Below, piece by piece: positions 25,763 through 38,665 of a stretch of DNA of 64,000 nt. The notes below the pieces were generated by a model. The model worked only from the letters and a program-made list of their open reading frames with translations, was not told the DNA's origin and did not search any database. The position numbers were made by a program, and so were the translations under genes. The number at the start of each line of letters is the position of its first letter. Within the stretch, counting starts at the first letter, position 1. This DNA comes from Actinosynnema pretiosum (GTDB lineage Bacteria > Actinomycetota > Actinomycetes > Mycobacteriales > Pseudonocardiaceae): NCBI RefSeq assembly GCF_024171695.1, contig NZ_JAMTCF010000002.1, forward strand, positions 62,001 to 126,000. Direction: 5' to 3'.

Positions 25763-26794
25763 GTGGTGGACCAGCGGACGGGGGACGGGCCCGTGCTCGC
25801 CAACAGCGTGCTGCTCGCCGACGACGGCGTGCACGTGCTGGACCGGCGCAACTTCCCGTTCGAGCGAACCTGGGTGCGGTGCGGCACGGCCGCCGAGGTG
25901 GCCCGCGCCATCGAGGACATGGTCACCCAGTCGTCCGGACCGTACTTCGCCGTGCTGTGGGGCATGGTCCTGGCGGCGCGGGAGGCGCGCGGGCTGCCGC
26001 GCGAGCAGGCCCGCGCTCGGCTCGCCCTGGTCGGCGAGGACTTCATCGCCACCCGGCGCACGAACAACGCGCTGCGCAAGGCGGTCGCGGCCGTCCTCGC
26101 CGGGGTCGACGCGCACGAGGACGTCGAGGCGGGCGCGCTCGCGGGCGCGATCGCGGGCGACCGCCGCTACCGGGACCGCAGCCGCGCGCTCGGCGGGCAC
26201 ACCGCCGCGCTGCTGCCCGACGACGGCGCGGTGCTCACGCACTGCTGGGCCGACCTGTACCTGACCGAGACCGTCGCCGCCGCGCAGGCGAGCGGCAAGC
26301 GCCTGCGGTTCTTCTGCACCGAGACCCGCCCCTACCTGCAGGGCGCGCGGCTGACCGCCGAGACGCTCGCCGAGATGGGCGTGGACACCACGCTGATCAC
26401 CGACGGCATGGGCGCGGCCGTGCTCGCCACCGGCGAGGTGTCCGCGCTGCTCACCGCCGCCGACCGGGTCACCATGGACGGGCACGTGGTCAACAAGGTC
26501 GGCACGCTCGGCCTCGCGGTGGCCGCCTCGGCGTTCGACGTGCCGTTCCTGGCGATGGTGCAGGCCCCCGACCGGCTCGCGCCCACCGCCGCCGACGTGC
26601 CGATCGAGCACCGACCGGGCGAGGAGGTGCTGAGCACCCTGGGCAGGCGCACCGCCAGCGACCGGGTGCGCGGCCTCTACCCGGCGTTCGACGTGACGCC
26701 GCCGAGGTTCGTCACCACCGTGGTCACCGACCGGGGCGCGCTCGCCCCGGACCGGCTCGCCGACTACTACCAGCAGGGGACAGCGAATGACTGA
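25763..26794 (+). CDS. mtnA: S-methyl-5-thioribose-1-phosphate isomerase (MtnA-like)
   Basis: 343 residues of the eIF2B/MtnA fold. It converts methylthioribose-1-phosphate to methylthioribulose-1-phosphate. The catalytic Cys is in VLTHCWADLY (Cys161) and the paired Asp in LTAADRVTMDGHVVNKVGTL (Asp234). RFFCTETRPYLQGARLTA is the conserved phosphate-site segment. GTG 25763 follows the preceding TAG without a gap. The stop lies eight bases inside mtnC. It is the first dedicated salvage step in the operon; MTA phosphorylase is not encoded here. Confidence 0.88.
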   Translation: MVDQRTGDGPVLANSVLLADDGVHVLDRRNFPFERTWVRCGTAAEVARAIEDMVTQSSGPYFAVLWGMVLAAREARGLPREQARARLALVGEDFIATRRTNNALRKAVAAVLAGVDAHEDVEAGALAGAIAGDRRYRDRSRALGGHTAALLPDDGAVLTHCWADLYLTETVAAAQASGKRLRFFCTETRPYLQGARLTAETLAEMGVDTTLITDGMGAAVLATGEVSALLTAADRVTMDGHVVNKVGTLGLAVAASAFDVPFLAMVQAPDRLAPTAADVPIEHRPGEEVLSTLGRRTASDRVRGLYPAFDVTPPRFVTTVVTDRGALAPDRLADYYQQGTAND

Positions 26795-27461
26795 ATGGGT
26801 CGTGCTCGACATCGAGGGCACGCTCAGCTCCACCGACCAGGTCCTGGTCGTGCTCTACGACTACGCGCGCCCGCGCCTGGGCCCGTGGATCGACGAGCAC
26901 GGCGACGACCCGGCCGTCGCCGACGCCGTCGCGCAGATCCGCGAGCTGTCCGGCGCGACCGGCGGCACCGACGACCTGGTGCGGGTGCTGCACGGCTGGA
27001 TGGACGCCGACCAGAAGGTCACGCCGCTCAAGACCCTGCAGGGCCTGATCTGGCAGCGCGGCTACGAGACCGGCGACCTGGTCGCCGAGCTGTTCCCGGA
27101 CGTGGTGCCCGCGCTGCGGAAGTGGCACGGGGACGGGCTGCGGCTCGCCGTGTTCTCCTCCGGCTCGGTGCCCGGCCAGGTCGCGTTCTTCGGCCACACC
27201 TCCGAGGGCGACCTCCGGCCGCTGTTCGAGCACCACTTCGACACCGTCAACGCCGGCCCCAAGCGCGAGGCCGCGTCCTACCTGGCGATCGCCTCCGCGC
27301 TGGGCGCGACCGACCCGGCCGGGATCACGTTCTACTCGGACGTGCCCGCCGAGCTGCACGCCGCCGCCGAGGCAGGGTGGAGGACCGTGGGCGTGGCGCG
27401 CGCGGGCGAGCCCAACGCCGACGCCGACTTCAGCCCGCACCCGGTGGTGGGCGAGCTGTGA
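26787..27461 (+). CDS. mtnC: Enolase-phosphatase E1 (methionine salvage)
   Basis: 224 residues of HAD superfamily. LDIEGTLSSTDQV near the N-terminus carries the nucleophile Asp, with the Glu of DxEGT that marks MtnC. KVTPLKTLQGLIWQRGYETG and LAVFSSGSVPGQVAFFGHT are further signatures. It enolises and dephosphorylates diketomethylthiopentyl-1-phosphate to the acireductone. It overlaps mtnA by eight bases and mtnB by four. Confidence 0.93.
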   Translation: MTEWVVLDIEGTLSSTDQVLVVLYDYARPRLGPWIDEHGDDPAVADAVAQIRELSGATGGTDDLVRVLHGWMDADQKVTPLKTLQGLIWQRGYETGDLVAELFPDVVPALRKWHGDGLRLAVFSSGSVPGQVAFFGHTSEGDLRPLFEHHFDTVNAGPKREAASYLAIASALGATDPAGITFYSDVPAELHAAAEAGWRTVGVARAGEPNADADFSPHPVVGEL

Positions 27462-28090
27462 CGGCGGGCGCGGCGGACGTGGAGCTGCGGGTGGCGGGCG
27501 CCGCGCTGGCCGCCGAGTGCGCGCGCTACGCGGGCATGGGCTGGATGCGCGGCACCTCCGGCAACCTGTCGGTCGTGCTCGGCCGCGACCCGCTGCGGCT
27601 CGCGGTCACCACCAGCGGCAAGGACAAGGGCGAGCTGACCGACGACGACGTGGTGGTCGTCGACGAGCGGGGGCGCGCCGCCGGTGGTGACGGCGACCCG
27701 GTGAAGGTCCCCTCCGCCGAGGCGGGCCTGCACGGGCGGATCGCCGCCGTGGCGGGCGCGGGCGCGGTCGTCCACGTGCACGCCCTCGCGCCGGTGCTGG
27801 CCGCCGAGTTCTGGCCGGGCGGGGTCGAGCTGCGCGACCTGGAGATGCTCAAGGGCTTCGGGCGCGCCGACCACGACGTGGTCACGATCCCCGTGGTGCC
27901 CAACAGCCAGGACATGGGCGTGCTCGGCGACGCGTTCGAGGCCGGGTTCCGGCCGGACGTGCCCGCGCTGCTCGTGGCCAGGCACGGGGTGTACGCCTGG
28001 GGGGCGGACCTGCGCCAGGCCAGGCACCGGCTGGAGTGCCTGGAGTGGCTGCTGCGCTTCAAGGTCGAGACGAGGAGGGACGCCCGATGA
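27458..28090 (+). CDS. mtnB: Methylthioribulose-1-phosphate dehydratase
   Basis: 210 residues of class II aldolase fold. GTSGNLSVV near the N-terminus and the zinc ligands in VVHVHALAPV and ARHGVYAWG are visible; EAGLHGRIAAV holds the catalytic Glu region. It removes water from methylthioribulose-1-phosphate to feed mtnC. GTG 27458 overlaps the mtnC stop, and the end overlaps mtnD (ATGA). Confidence 0.92.
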   Translation: MTAGAADVELRVAGAALAAECARYAGMGWMRGTSGNLSVVLGRDPLRLAVTTSGKDKGELTDDDVVVVDERGRAAGGDGDPVKVPSAEAGLHGRIAAVAGAGAVVHVHALAPVLAAEFWPGGVELRDLEMLKGFGRADHDVVTIPVVPNSQDMGVLGDAFEAGFRPDVPALLVARHGVYAWGADLRQARHRLECLEWLLRFKVETRRDAR

Positions 28091-28656
28091 CGCTGCTGAC
28101 CGTGTGGGCCGACGACAACCCCCGCGACGCGCTGCTGCGCACCTCGGACCCGGACGAGGTGCGGGCCGAGCTGGAGCGGCTCGGCGTGCGGTACGAGCGC
28201 TGGCCCGTGCTGCCGGACGTGACGGTGGACAACGCCCTCGACGCCTACCGCGAGCAGGTGGCGCGGGTGGTGGAGACCGAGGGGTACGTGCTGGTCGACG
28301 CCATGCACCAGACCCCGTCCGACGACCCCGAGTGGCTGGCCGCCGCGGCGGGCGCGCGGGCGAGGTTCCTGGCCGAGCACACCCACGACGACGACGAGGA
28401 CCGGTTCTTCGCGCGTGGGGCCGGGGTGTTCTACCTGCACGTGGCCGGGCGGGTGCACGCCGTGCTGTGCGAGGCGGGCGACCTGCTGAGCGTGCCCGCG
28501 AACACCACCCACTGGTTCGACATGGGCACCAGGCCGGACTACGTGTCGATCCGGTTCTTCCACGACGACGACGGGTGGGTCGGGAACTTCACCGGGAGCG
28601 AGATCGCGAAGTCGTTCCCGACGTTCGACGAGCTGATGGCCGGGCACCGGGGCTGA
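28087..28656 (+). CDS. mtnD: Acireductone dioxygenase
   Basis: 189 residues, cupin fold. The metal site is seen in LAEHTHDDDEDRFFARGAGV and VPANTTHWFDMG. With iron the enzyme gives the keto-acid precursor of methionine and formate; with nickel it gives an off-pathway product. It completes the operon's route except for the final transaminase and the initial phosphorylase. A terminator hairpin follows within 12 bp. Confidence 0.94.
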   Translation: MTLLTVWADDNPRDALLRTSDPDEVRAELERLGVRYERWPVLPDVTVDNALDAYREQVARVVETEGYVLVDAMHQTPSDDPEWLAAAAGARARFLAEHTHDDDEDRFFARGAGVFYLHVAGRVHAVLCEAGDLLSVPANTTHWFDMGTRPDYVSIRFFHDDDGWVGNFTGSEIAKSFPTFDELMAGHRG

Positions 28657-28667
28657 GCGCCCGGTCG

Positions 28668-28717
28668 ACGACGCCCCGGTGCGCCGCTCCCCCAGGGGTG
28701 GCGGGCCGGGGCGTCGT
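28668..28717 (+). terminator. Terminator of the methionine-salvage operon
   Basis: ACGACGCCCCGG (28668-28679) and CCGGGGCGTCGT (28706-28717) are exact complements, with a second small stem in the apex. Confidence 0.8.
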
Positions 28718-29347
28718 GCTGTGCGGGGAGCGGTCGGGCGTGGCTTCCGATCGCGGTTCCACCACCACGTTCCTCCGCTGACGTGAAAAGCGCTCGCAAT
28801 TCCGGTCCCGCCATCCCGGAAAAGCGCCGCGAAAGCCGGGGAACGGGTGTCCGATCCCTGCGGCGCGCTAATCGGCCACCCCGCGCGAGCGCATTTCCGC
28901 ACCACCCCCGCCGGGCCCCGGCAGGGGCTCCGGGGCCGCTCGCGGGCGGGCAGCACGTTCGGTAAGGTCGACCTGTCCGACAGGGGACGGGTCCTCGGTC
29001 AACTGGTGCCCCGCGCCCCTTGCGCGGACCTCCGGTCCTGTGCTGGCGGACCGCCGCCCGGATCGCCCGGCGGGCCCTCCGGAGCGGGGCGCAGCGGCTT
29101 CCGCTCGTCGGGAAACCCCCTTCTGACCAGCGGGATCACCAACTTGACATGATCATCGCCGGGGCGTTGACCACGGGGAACGCGGCGGTCCTCCCGAGCG
29201 GCCCGGTGGTGTGACCTGAACTACGTCGGGTGATCGGTGGCGAGGGTCAAGCGCGCCGCGCCCGAACAAGACGTCTACGATCCGGTGAGCCGGTGGCGAC
29301 CACGTTCTGCCACCTGTGAATGAAGAACCAACAGTGCAGGAGGCACC
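28718..29347. other. Long leader/promoter region of ctaD
   Basis: 630 bp without a supported gene. TAAGGT at 28963-28968 is a good -10 box, which would give a leader of about 370 nt before the ctaD start. TTGACA at 29144-29149 lacks a partner -10. No known riboswitch pattern was recognised. The leader length could allow regulation. Confidence 0.45.
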
Positions 29348-33142
<3,795 letters not shown>

Positions 33143-34130
33143 GGCCTCGGGTGGGGCGGGGATGATCCGGGAAAGGCGTCCCCGCCCGGCGCGGGTGAAC
33201 ACTTTCGAGTGAATTTCTGCGGTTCGAGTGGCCCCTGCGGGAATGCGATGTCCCATCATGTCCGGGATCGGTCCGGATCATTTCACGGAGTGTTTCACCG
33301 TTCAACCACCCGGTCGTCCGCCGGTCGGTCCGAGGCCCGCTTTTCGGTGGTGATCCGGATCACTTCCGCCGTGGTGGCCCGTTCCGGGAGCGGAGGGTGA
33401 TCCCTCCCGGCCGGGCCGCGCCTGCGCCCGTGGAACCTGTCTGATCCCGCCGCCCCCACGTTACGCGCCCCCGCGTCCAAGCCCGGTCCGCGCCGTCGCA
33501 CGGGCGTCGCCAGGCCGGGACGCGGCGGGCCCCCGTTGGCCCGGAGGCCCGCCGCACTGCCCGAGGTCGCCCAGGTCAAGGGGTCGGTCACGGGTCCCGC
33601 CCGCTCCCCGAGGACTGCTCGGAGGAGTTCGAGCGCGTGGTCACCGTAGACGAGGCCCGGAAGCGCCACCACCGCCGTCCAGCCACGTCCGTGGCGCGTC
33701 CAACCGGGCGGGACGCGGTCCGCGCTGGACAGCGGCGCTCATCACCCGGTCGGGGCAGTCCCCCGCAGGGGTTGGTTCTTGGACGTCCAAATCGACGACT
33801 TGACGCTCATCTGCCTTGTCATAAAGCCGCATTTGTGCGTTGCGGGGCCATTGGTCCCGCGTTGATCCCAACCATTCCGCCACTGTCGGCACCTTGCTCT
33901 ACGCTTCAACCCAGTGCGACCGCACCGCCCAATCCCGAACCGCCGGTTGGCCCCGGCGGACCTATTCGGGAGGCGACCGCGTCGAGCACCAGCCCAGGTC
34001 AGGGACGAAGAAGCACAAGTCGAGAACGGGGTTTCCGCGTGAACGCTCTTCCGAAAGCCGCTTTACCCGGACCGGACCGGGACCACCACGGCGGAGAACC
34101 CCCGCGCGCTCCCGCACGCGGGTGACGCCC
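33143..34130. other. One-kilobase intergenic region
   Basis: 988 bp without a convincing gene; frames here lack the GC3 pattern of the neighbours. Two patches are richer in A+T (about 33195-33300 and 33770-33930) and probably hold promoters. A perfect CRP-like palindrome is at 33350-33363. No RNA gene was recognised. Confidence 0.55.
33350..33363. promoter_or_regulatory. CRP/FNR-like palindromic site
   Basis: GTGATCCGGATCAC is an exact 14-bp palindrome and fits the GTGA-N6-TCAC core of CRP/GlxR sites. It is about 770 bp before the next plus-strand gene, so the target is not clear. Confidence 0.5.
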
Positions 34131-34919
34131 GTGAGCACCGTGCAGGGCGACGGCGGCGCGCAGCTCCGGCGGCGCCTCCAGCACCGGGTGCTCAGCGCCT
34201 GGCGCGCCGCGGGCAGCCCCTCCCACCGGGAGCTGGTTGCCCGCGGCGTGCGCCCGGCCATGCTCCCCGAGCTGCTGCGGGGCGGTCGCCCCACCTGGCA
34301 GCACGCGTTCGCCGTCCTCGACGCCTGCGGGGTCGGCCAGGACGAGATCCTGCGCTGGCGCCGCGCGCTGGAGGCCGCGGAGCGGGGAACGGCACCACCA
34401 GACCGATGCCTCCTGCCCGAGCGGGCGGGAGCGCTGAGCGGAGGAGTTCCACCGAGCATGAGCGACACCGACGCCGGGCCGGTCGACCCGCTGGCGCTGG
34501 CGACCGCCGCCGTGACCGCCAAGCAGTACAACCAGGCGCTCGACGCGCTGCGCCGGTCGTGCGAGCTGTCCTACCAGGAGATCTCCGACAACACCGGCAG
34601 GGCGCTGCCCAAGAGCACCGCGCACAACCTCTGCACCCGCGACACCCTGCCCACGCGGGCCGAGCAGGTCGTCCAGTTCGTCCTCGGGTGCGGGCAGGAC
34701 CGGGAGCAGGCCGCCCTGTGGATCGCCCGCTGGGAGGGGCTGCGCACGCGGCTGCGCCACGCCGAGATCCACCGCGTCCTCGGACCGCTGCCCCCGCCGG
34801 TCGGGGAAGCGCTTCCCGCCGGGCGCGCGGGGACCTCGGAGCCCGCGCCGCCCGACGCGGTCGGCCGGGTGTGCGGCTGGGTCACCAAGCTCCTGGCGCG
34901 TCCGAGAGGCGGGCGGTGA
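34131..34919 (+). CDS. Protein with two HTH-like segments
   Basis: 262 residues. Two weakly related helical segments stand in tandem: AWRAAGSPSHRELVARGVRP then PTWQHAFAVLDACG (~15-70), and SCELSYQEISDNTGRALPKS then FVLGCGQDREQAALWIARWE (~145-205). Each resembles the XRE-type HTH of actinobacterial regulators. GTG 34131 and GTG 34122 are both in frame; ATG 34458 with GGAGGAG upstream could start a shorter second protein, so the frame might be two genes. The stop overlaps the small membrane protein (GTGA). Confidence 0.6.
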   Translation: MSTVQGDGGAQLRRRLQHRVLSAWRAAGSPSHRELVARGVRPAMLPELLRGGRPTWQHAFAVLDACGVGQDEILRWRRALEAAERGTAPPDRCLLPERAGALSGGVPPSMSDTDAGPVDPLALATAAVTAKQYNQALDALRRSCELSYQEISDNTGRALPKSTAHNLCTRDTLPTRAEQVVQFVLGCGQDREQAALWIARWEGLRTRLRHAEIHRVLGPLPPPVGEALPAGRAGTSEPAPPDAVGRVCGWVTKLLARPRGGR

Positions 34920-35119
34920 GCGTGGTCGAGAAGGACGAGCGGGACCCGCTCCTGCCCCTGCGCACCGCCGTCGTCCTGATCGCCGCGCTGCTGTGCGGCG
35001 GCCTCGTCGGCGCCCTGGCCTACCTGGCCGGGGACAACCTGCCCGCCGCCACCATCGTCGGGCTGGCCGCGCTCGCCGGGGCCGTCGGGTTCTTCCACGG
35101 GCACATCGGGCGCGGGTGA
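34916..35119 (+). CDS. Small two-helix membrane protein
   Basis: 67 residues with two hydrophobic helices (RTAVVLIAALLCGGLVGALA and TIVGLAALAGAVGFFHGHIG). GTG 34916 overlaps the HTH-like gene's stop by four bases, so the two are coupled. No family recognised. It may anchor or sense for the regulator upstream; that is inference. A terminator follows. Confidence 0.65.
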   Translation: MSVVEKDERDPLLPLRTAVVLIAALLCGGLVGALAYLAGDNLPAATIVGLAALAGAVGFFHGHIGRG

Positions 35120-35124
35120 GCCCC

Positions 35125-35161
35125 GGTGCGGGGGCGCGGTCCCGTGCGGCGCCCCCGCACC
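35125..35161 (+). terminator. Hairpin after the small membrane protein
   Basis: GGTGCGGGGGCGC (35125-35137) and GCGCCCCCGCACC (35149-35161) are exact complements with an 11-nt loop. Confidence 0.82.
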
Positions 35162-35199
35162 GCGTTTGAACCCCCGCCCGCCCGGTCAACACCCCGTGC

Positions 35200-36612
35200 A
35201 TGGGGCTCTTGGACGTGCTCGACGAGCGGCTCGGCGACGGACTGGAGCGGGCTGTGCTGGGGCACCACCGGCGCAGGCTCGGGAAGCTCGGGTGGGGGAG
35301 CGTGTTCGGCGGCGGTCCGGGGGACTGGAGCCCGCGCCGGGAGGTGCGGGGCGGGAACCTGGTGCGGGTGCTGATCGACGGGCGGGAGGGGTTGCCCGAG
35401 ATCGACGCGGCCATCCGCTCCGCGCGCTCGCACGTCCACATCGCCAACTGGCACGCCAGCGCCGACTTCCGGCTCACCCGCGAACCCGGCTCGCCCCCGC
35501 TGCGCGACCTGCTCGCCGACGTCGCCGAGCGGGTCGACGTGCGGATGCTCGTGTGGGGCGGGCCGCCCGTGCCGCTGTTCGAGCCGACCCGCGAGCGGAC
35601 CCGGCGCTCGACCGCCGAGTTCGAGCGGGACAGCCGGGTGCGCTGCCTGCTCGACACCCGCGAGCGCACCCTGCACTGCCACCACGAGAAGATCGTCGTC
35701 GTGGACGACGAGGTCGCCTTCGTCGGCGGCCTGGACTTCACCGCGCTCGACGGCGACCGGCACGACACCACCGACCACCCGCCGCGCAGGCCCGTGGGGT
35801 GGCACGACCTCGCCGCCCGGATCGAGGGGCCCGCCGTCGCCGACGTCGCCGAGCACTTCCGGCAGCGCTGGCAGGAGATCGCGCGCGAGGAGCTGCCCGC
35901 GCCGCGCGTGCCCGCCGCGAAGGGCGGGTCCAGCGTGCAGATCGCGCGCACCGTCCCCGAGCGCACCTACGACTTCGCCCCGCGCGGCGACTTCAGCCTC
36001 GCCGACGCCTACCTGCGCGGCCTGCGCTCCGCCGAGCGGCTGGTCTACCTGGAGAACCAGTTCCTCTGGTCGCCCGAGGTGGTCGAGATCCTCATCGACA
36101 AGCTGCGCACCCCGCCCGACCCGCGCTTCCGCGTCGTGCTCGTGCTGCCCCGCAAGCCCAGCAACGGCGCCGACACCACGCGCGGCCAGCTCGGCAGGCT
36201 CCTGGACGCCGACGACGGCAACGGCCGCCTGGTCGCGGCCACCCTCGCCGCCCACGACGGCAGCCCCGTCTACGTGCACGCCAAGCTGGCGGTCGTGGAC
36301 GACCGCTGGCTCACCCTCGGCTCGGCCAACCTCAACGAGCACTCGCTGTTCAACGACACCGAGGTCAACCTCGTCACCGACGACCCGGACCTGGCCCGCG
36401 ACACCCGGCTGCGGCTGTGGGCCGAGCACCTCGGGCTGGGGAAGTCCGAAGTGGACGGACCGCCCGACGAGGTCGTGGACCGGCTCTGGCGCGGGGCCCT
36501 CGACCACGATGCGGGCCGCGCGGGCGACCACCGGGCGGTGCGCCTGCCCGGCGTGTCCCGCCGCTCCGAACGGCTCCAGGGACCGCTGCGCGGACTCCTC
36601 GTCGACGGCTGA
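35200..36612 (+). CDS. Phospholipase D superfamily protein (two HKD motifs)
   Basis: 470 residues. Two HxK-type motifs are intact: CHHEKIVVVDDEVAFVGGLD (~160) and VHAKLAVVDDRWLTLGSANL (~358), which together form one active site. Between them are VHIANWHAS and YLENQFLWSPEVVEIL. The order fits PLD or cardiolipin synthase-like enzymes; there is no membrane helix, unlike typical cardiolipin synthases, so a soluble phosphodiesterase or nuclease is also possible. ATG 35200 lacks a clear ribosome site. It stands alone between terminators and the convergent dinG gene. Confidence 0.85.
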   Translation: MGLLDVLDERLGDGLERAVLGHHRRRLGKLGWGSVFGGGPGDWSPRREVRGGNLVRVLIDGREGLPEIDAAIRSARSHVHIANWHASADFRLTREPGSPPLRDLLADVAERVDVRMLVWGGPPVPLFEPTRERTRRSTAEFERDSRVRCLLDTRERTLHCHHEKIVVVDDEVAFVGGLDFTALDGDRHDTTDHPPRRPVGWHDLAARIEGPAVADVAEHFRQRWQEIAREELPAPRVPAAKGGSSVQIARTVPERTYDFAPRGDFSLADAYLRGLRSAERLVYLENQFLWSPEVVEILIDKLRTPPDPRFRVVLVLPRKPSNGADTTRGQLGRLLDADDGNGRLVAATLAAHDGSPVYVHAKLAVVDDRWLTLGSANLNEHSLFNDTEVNLVTDDPDLARDTRLRLWAEHLGLGKSEVDGPPDEVVDRLWRGALDHDAGRAGDHRAVRLPGVSRRSERLQGPLRGLLVDG

Positions 36613-36624
36613 CCCCGGCGGCGC

Positions 36625-38652
36625 CTACTTGTTCGCCGCGTCCAGCCGCTTCAGCGCCGCCTTGACCACCTCGGTGTCGTACGTGGTCCAGAACGGCGGC
36701 AGCGACGCGCGCAGGAAACCGCCGTAGCGCGCCGTCGCGAGCCTCGGGTCCAGCACCGCGACCACGCCCTTGTCGTTCATCGACCGCAGCAACCGCCCCG
36801 CGCCCTGCGCCAGCAGCAGCGCCGCGTGCGTCGCCGACACGGTCAGGAACCCGTTGCCGCCCCTGGAGTCCACCGCCTTCTGCCGCGCCGACGCCAGCGG
36901 GTCGTCCGGCCTCGGGAACGGGATGCGGTCCATCACCACCAGCTGGAGCGACGGCCCCGGCACGTCCACGCCCTGCCACAGCGACAGCGTGCCGAACAGG
37001 CACGTCCTCGCGTCCTCGGCGAACCGCTTCACCAGCTGCCCGGTCTGGTCGTCGCCCTGGCACAGCACCGGGAAGTCCACCCGCCCGCGCAGCGCCTCGG
37101 TCGCCGCCTTCGCCGCGCGCATCGAGGAGAACAGCCCCAGCGCGCGCCCACCGGCCGCGTTGACCAGTCCCTCCAGCTCGTCCAGGTACGCGGGCGGCAG
37201 GCCGTCGCGGCCGGGCGGGGGCAGGTGCCGCGCCACGTACAGGATGCCGCTGCTGCCGTGCTCGAACGGCGAGCCCACGTCCAGCCCGGTCCACTTCACC
37301 GCGCCCAGGTCCGACGGCGGCTCCTTGTCGGTGGCCGCGCCCTCGGCCTTCCTCGCCCCCGACGCGGCGGGCAGCCCCCACTGCCTGGCCAGCGTGTCGA
37401 ACGTGCCGCCCAGGGTGAGCGTCGCCGAGGTCAGCACCGTGGTCCGCTTGCCGAACAGCCGCTCCCGCAGCAGCCCGCCCACGCCCAGCGGCGCGACCCG
37501 CAGCACCGGCGCGCGGTTCCCGCCGAAGTCGCCGGACACCCACACCACGTCGTGCTCGTCGTCGAACGCCTCCAGCACCCGCACCGCGCAGTCGTGGACG
37601 TCGTCCAGCAGCGACAGCGCCAGCTTCCGCGCCGTCGCGCCCTCCACGTCCTCCTTGCGCTCGGGCCCCAGCGAGGTGATGCACACCCGAGCCGCGTCCC
37701 GCACCGCCGCCACCGTCGTGGCCAGCGCCTTCGGCAGCGACTCCAACCGGCCCGCGGGCGCGTCCTCCAGCAGCATCCCGAGCCCGTCACCGGCCTCGGC
37801 GAGCCGGTCCGCGACGGCCTGGTCGACCAGCTTGCCGCAGCGCCGCGCCGCCGCCGTGATCGCCGCCGAGCCCAGCTCCTCGGTCGCCACCGAGGTGACC
37901 CGGTCCACCAGGTCGTGCGCCTCGTCGATCACGACCACGTCGTGGTCGGGCAGCACCTGGTAGCCCTCCAGGGCGTCGATGGCGAGCATCGCGTGGTTGG
38001 TGACCACGACGTCCGCCCGCCCGGCCTCGGCGCGGGCCTTCTCCGCGAAGCAGTCCGTGCCGATGGGGCACTTGCTCACGCCCAGGCACTCGCGCGCGGT
38101 GACCGACACCTGCTTCCACGCCTGGTCGGGCACGCCCGGCACGAGCTCGTCCCGGTCGCCGGTCTCGGTGTCGGAGGACCACTCGTGCAGCCGCTTCACC
38201 TCGCGGCCCAGCTTGGACACCGCGAACGGGTCGAACAGGCCTGCTTCCTCCGGCTCGTCCGGGGCCCCGCTGTGCAGGCGGTGCATGCAGAGGTAGTTGC
38301 GCCTGCCCTTGAGGATCGCGAAGCGCGGCTCGCGGCCCAGCTCCTTGCGCAGCGCCTTCGCCAGGCGCGGCAGGTCCCGGTCGACGAGCTGGCGCTGCAG
38401 GGCGATCGTCGCGGTCGAGATGACGACGGTGGTCTCCTCGGCGACGGCGTGCCGCAGCGCGGGGACCAGGTAGGCCAGCGACTTGCCGGTGCCGGTGCCC
38501 GCCTGGACGGCGAGGTGCTCGCCGGTGCGGATGGACCGCTCGACGGCGAGCGCCATGTCCACCTGCCCCTCGCGCTCGGCTCCGCCCACGGCCTTGACGG
38601 CGGTGGCCAGGAGCGCGCGGGTGTCGGGGACGGTGGTGATGGCGGTGGGCAC
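36625..38652 (-). CDS. dinG: DinG-family ATP-dependent DNA helicase
   Basis: 675 residues. SF2 XPD/DinG-like: P-loop AGTGTGKS (51-58), Fe-S cluster Cys residues in YLCMHRLHS and CLGVSKCPIGTDCFAEKAR, Walker B VVIDEAHDLVD, LTSATLTLGG, and QGAGRLLRSMNDKGVV near the end. DinG unwinds 5'-overhang DNA and R-loops. GTG 38652 is chosen because a TACGGT box lies seven bases before it, giving a leaderless mRNA, and no alternative start has a ribosome site. Orthologous position to Rv1329c next to the pncB-clpS block. Confidence 0.92.
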   Translation of the reverse strand: MPTAITTVPDTRALLATAVKAVGGAEREGQVDMALAVERSIRTGEHLAVQAGTGTGKSLAYLVPALRHAVAEETTVVISTATIALQRQLVDRDLPRLAKALRKELGREPRFAILKGRRNYLCMHRLHSGAPDEPEEAGLFDPFAVSKLGREVKRLHEWSSDTETGDRDELVPGVPDQAWKQVSVTARECLGVSKCPIGTDCFAEKARAEAGRADVVVTNHAMLAIDALEGYQVLPDHDVVVIDEAHDLVDRVTSVATEELGSAAITAAARRCGKLVDQAVADRLAEAGDGLGMLLEDAPAGRLESLPKALATTVAAVRDAARVCITSLGPERKEDVEGATARKLALSLLDDVHDCAVRVLEAFDDEHDVVWVSGDFGGNRAPVLRVAPLGVGGLLRERLFGKRTTVLTSATLTLGGTFDTLARQWGLPAASGARKAEGAATDKEPPSDLGAVKWTGLDVGSPFEHGSSGILYVARHLPPPGRDGLPPAYLDELEGLVNAAGGRALGLFSSMRAAKAATEALRGRVDFPVLCQGDDQTGQLVKRFAEDARTCLFGTLSLWQGVDVPGPSLQLVVMDRIPFPRPDDPLASARQKAVDSRGGNGFLTVSATHAALLLAQGAGRLLRSMNDKGVVAVLDPRLATARYGGFLRASLPPFWTTYDTEVVKAALKRLDAANK

Positions 38653-38659
38653 GGCGAAG

Positions 38660-38665
38660 ACCGTA
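38660..38665 (-). promoter_or_regulatory. -10 box for leaderless dinG
   Basis: TACGGT read on the minus strand, seven bases before GTG 38652. Confidence 0.6.

Noticed and set aside
24575-26833. Minus-strand open frame of ~750 codons opposite the salvage operon
   Set aside because: Antisense to two clear genes (SfnB-like and mtnA), composition is His/Gly/Gln/Arg-rich shadow sequence.
29144-29172. TTGACA at 29144 as the ctaD promoter
   Set aside because: No -10 element at 16-19 bp; TAAGGT at 28963 fits better although far upstream.
33641-33892. Minus-strand frame beginning MPTVAEWLGS in the 1-kb gap
   Set aside because: No ribosome site, no third-position GC pattern and no recognisable fold.
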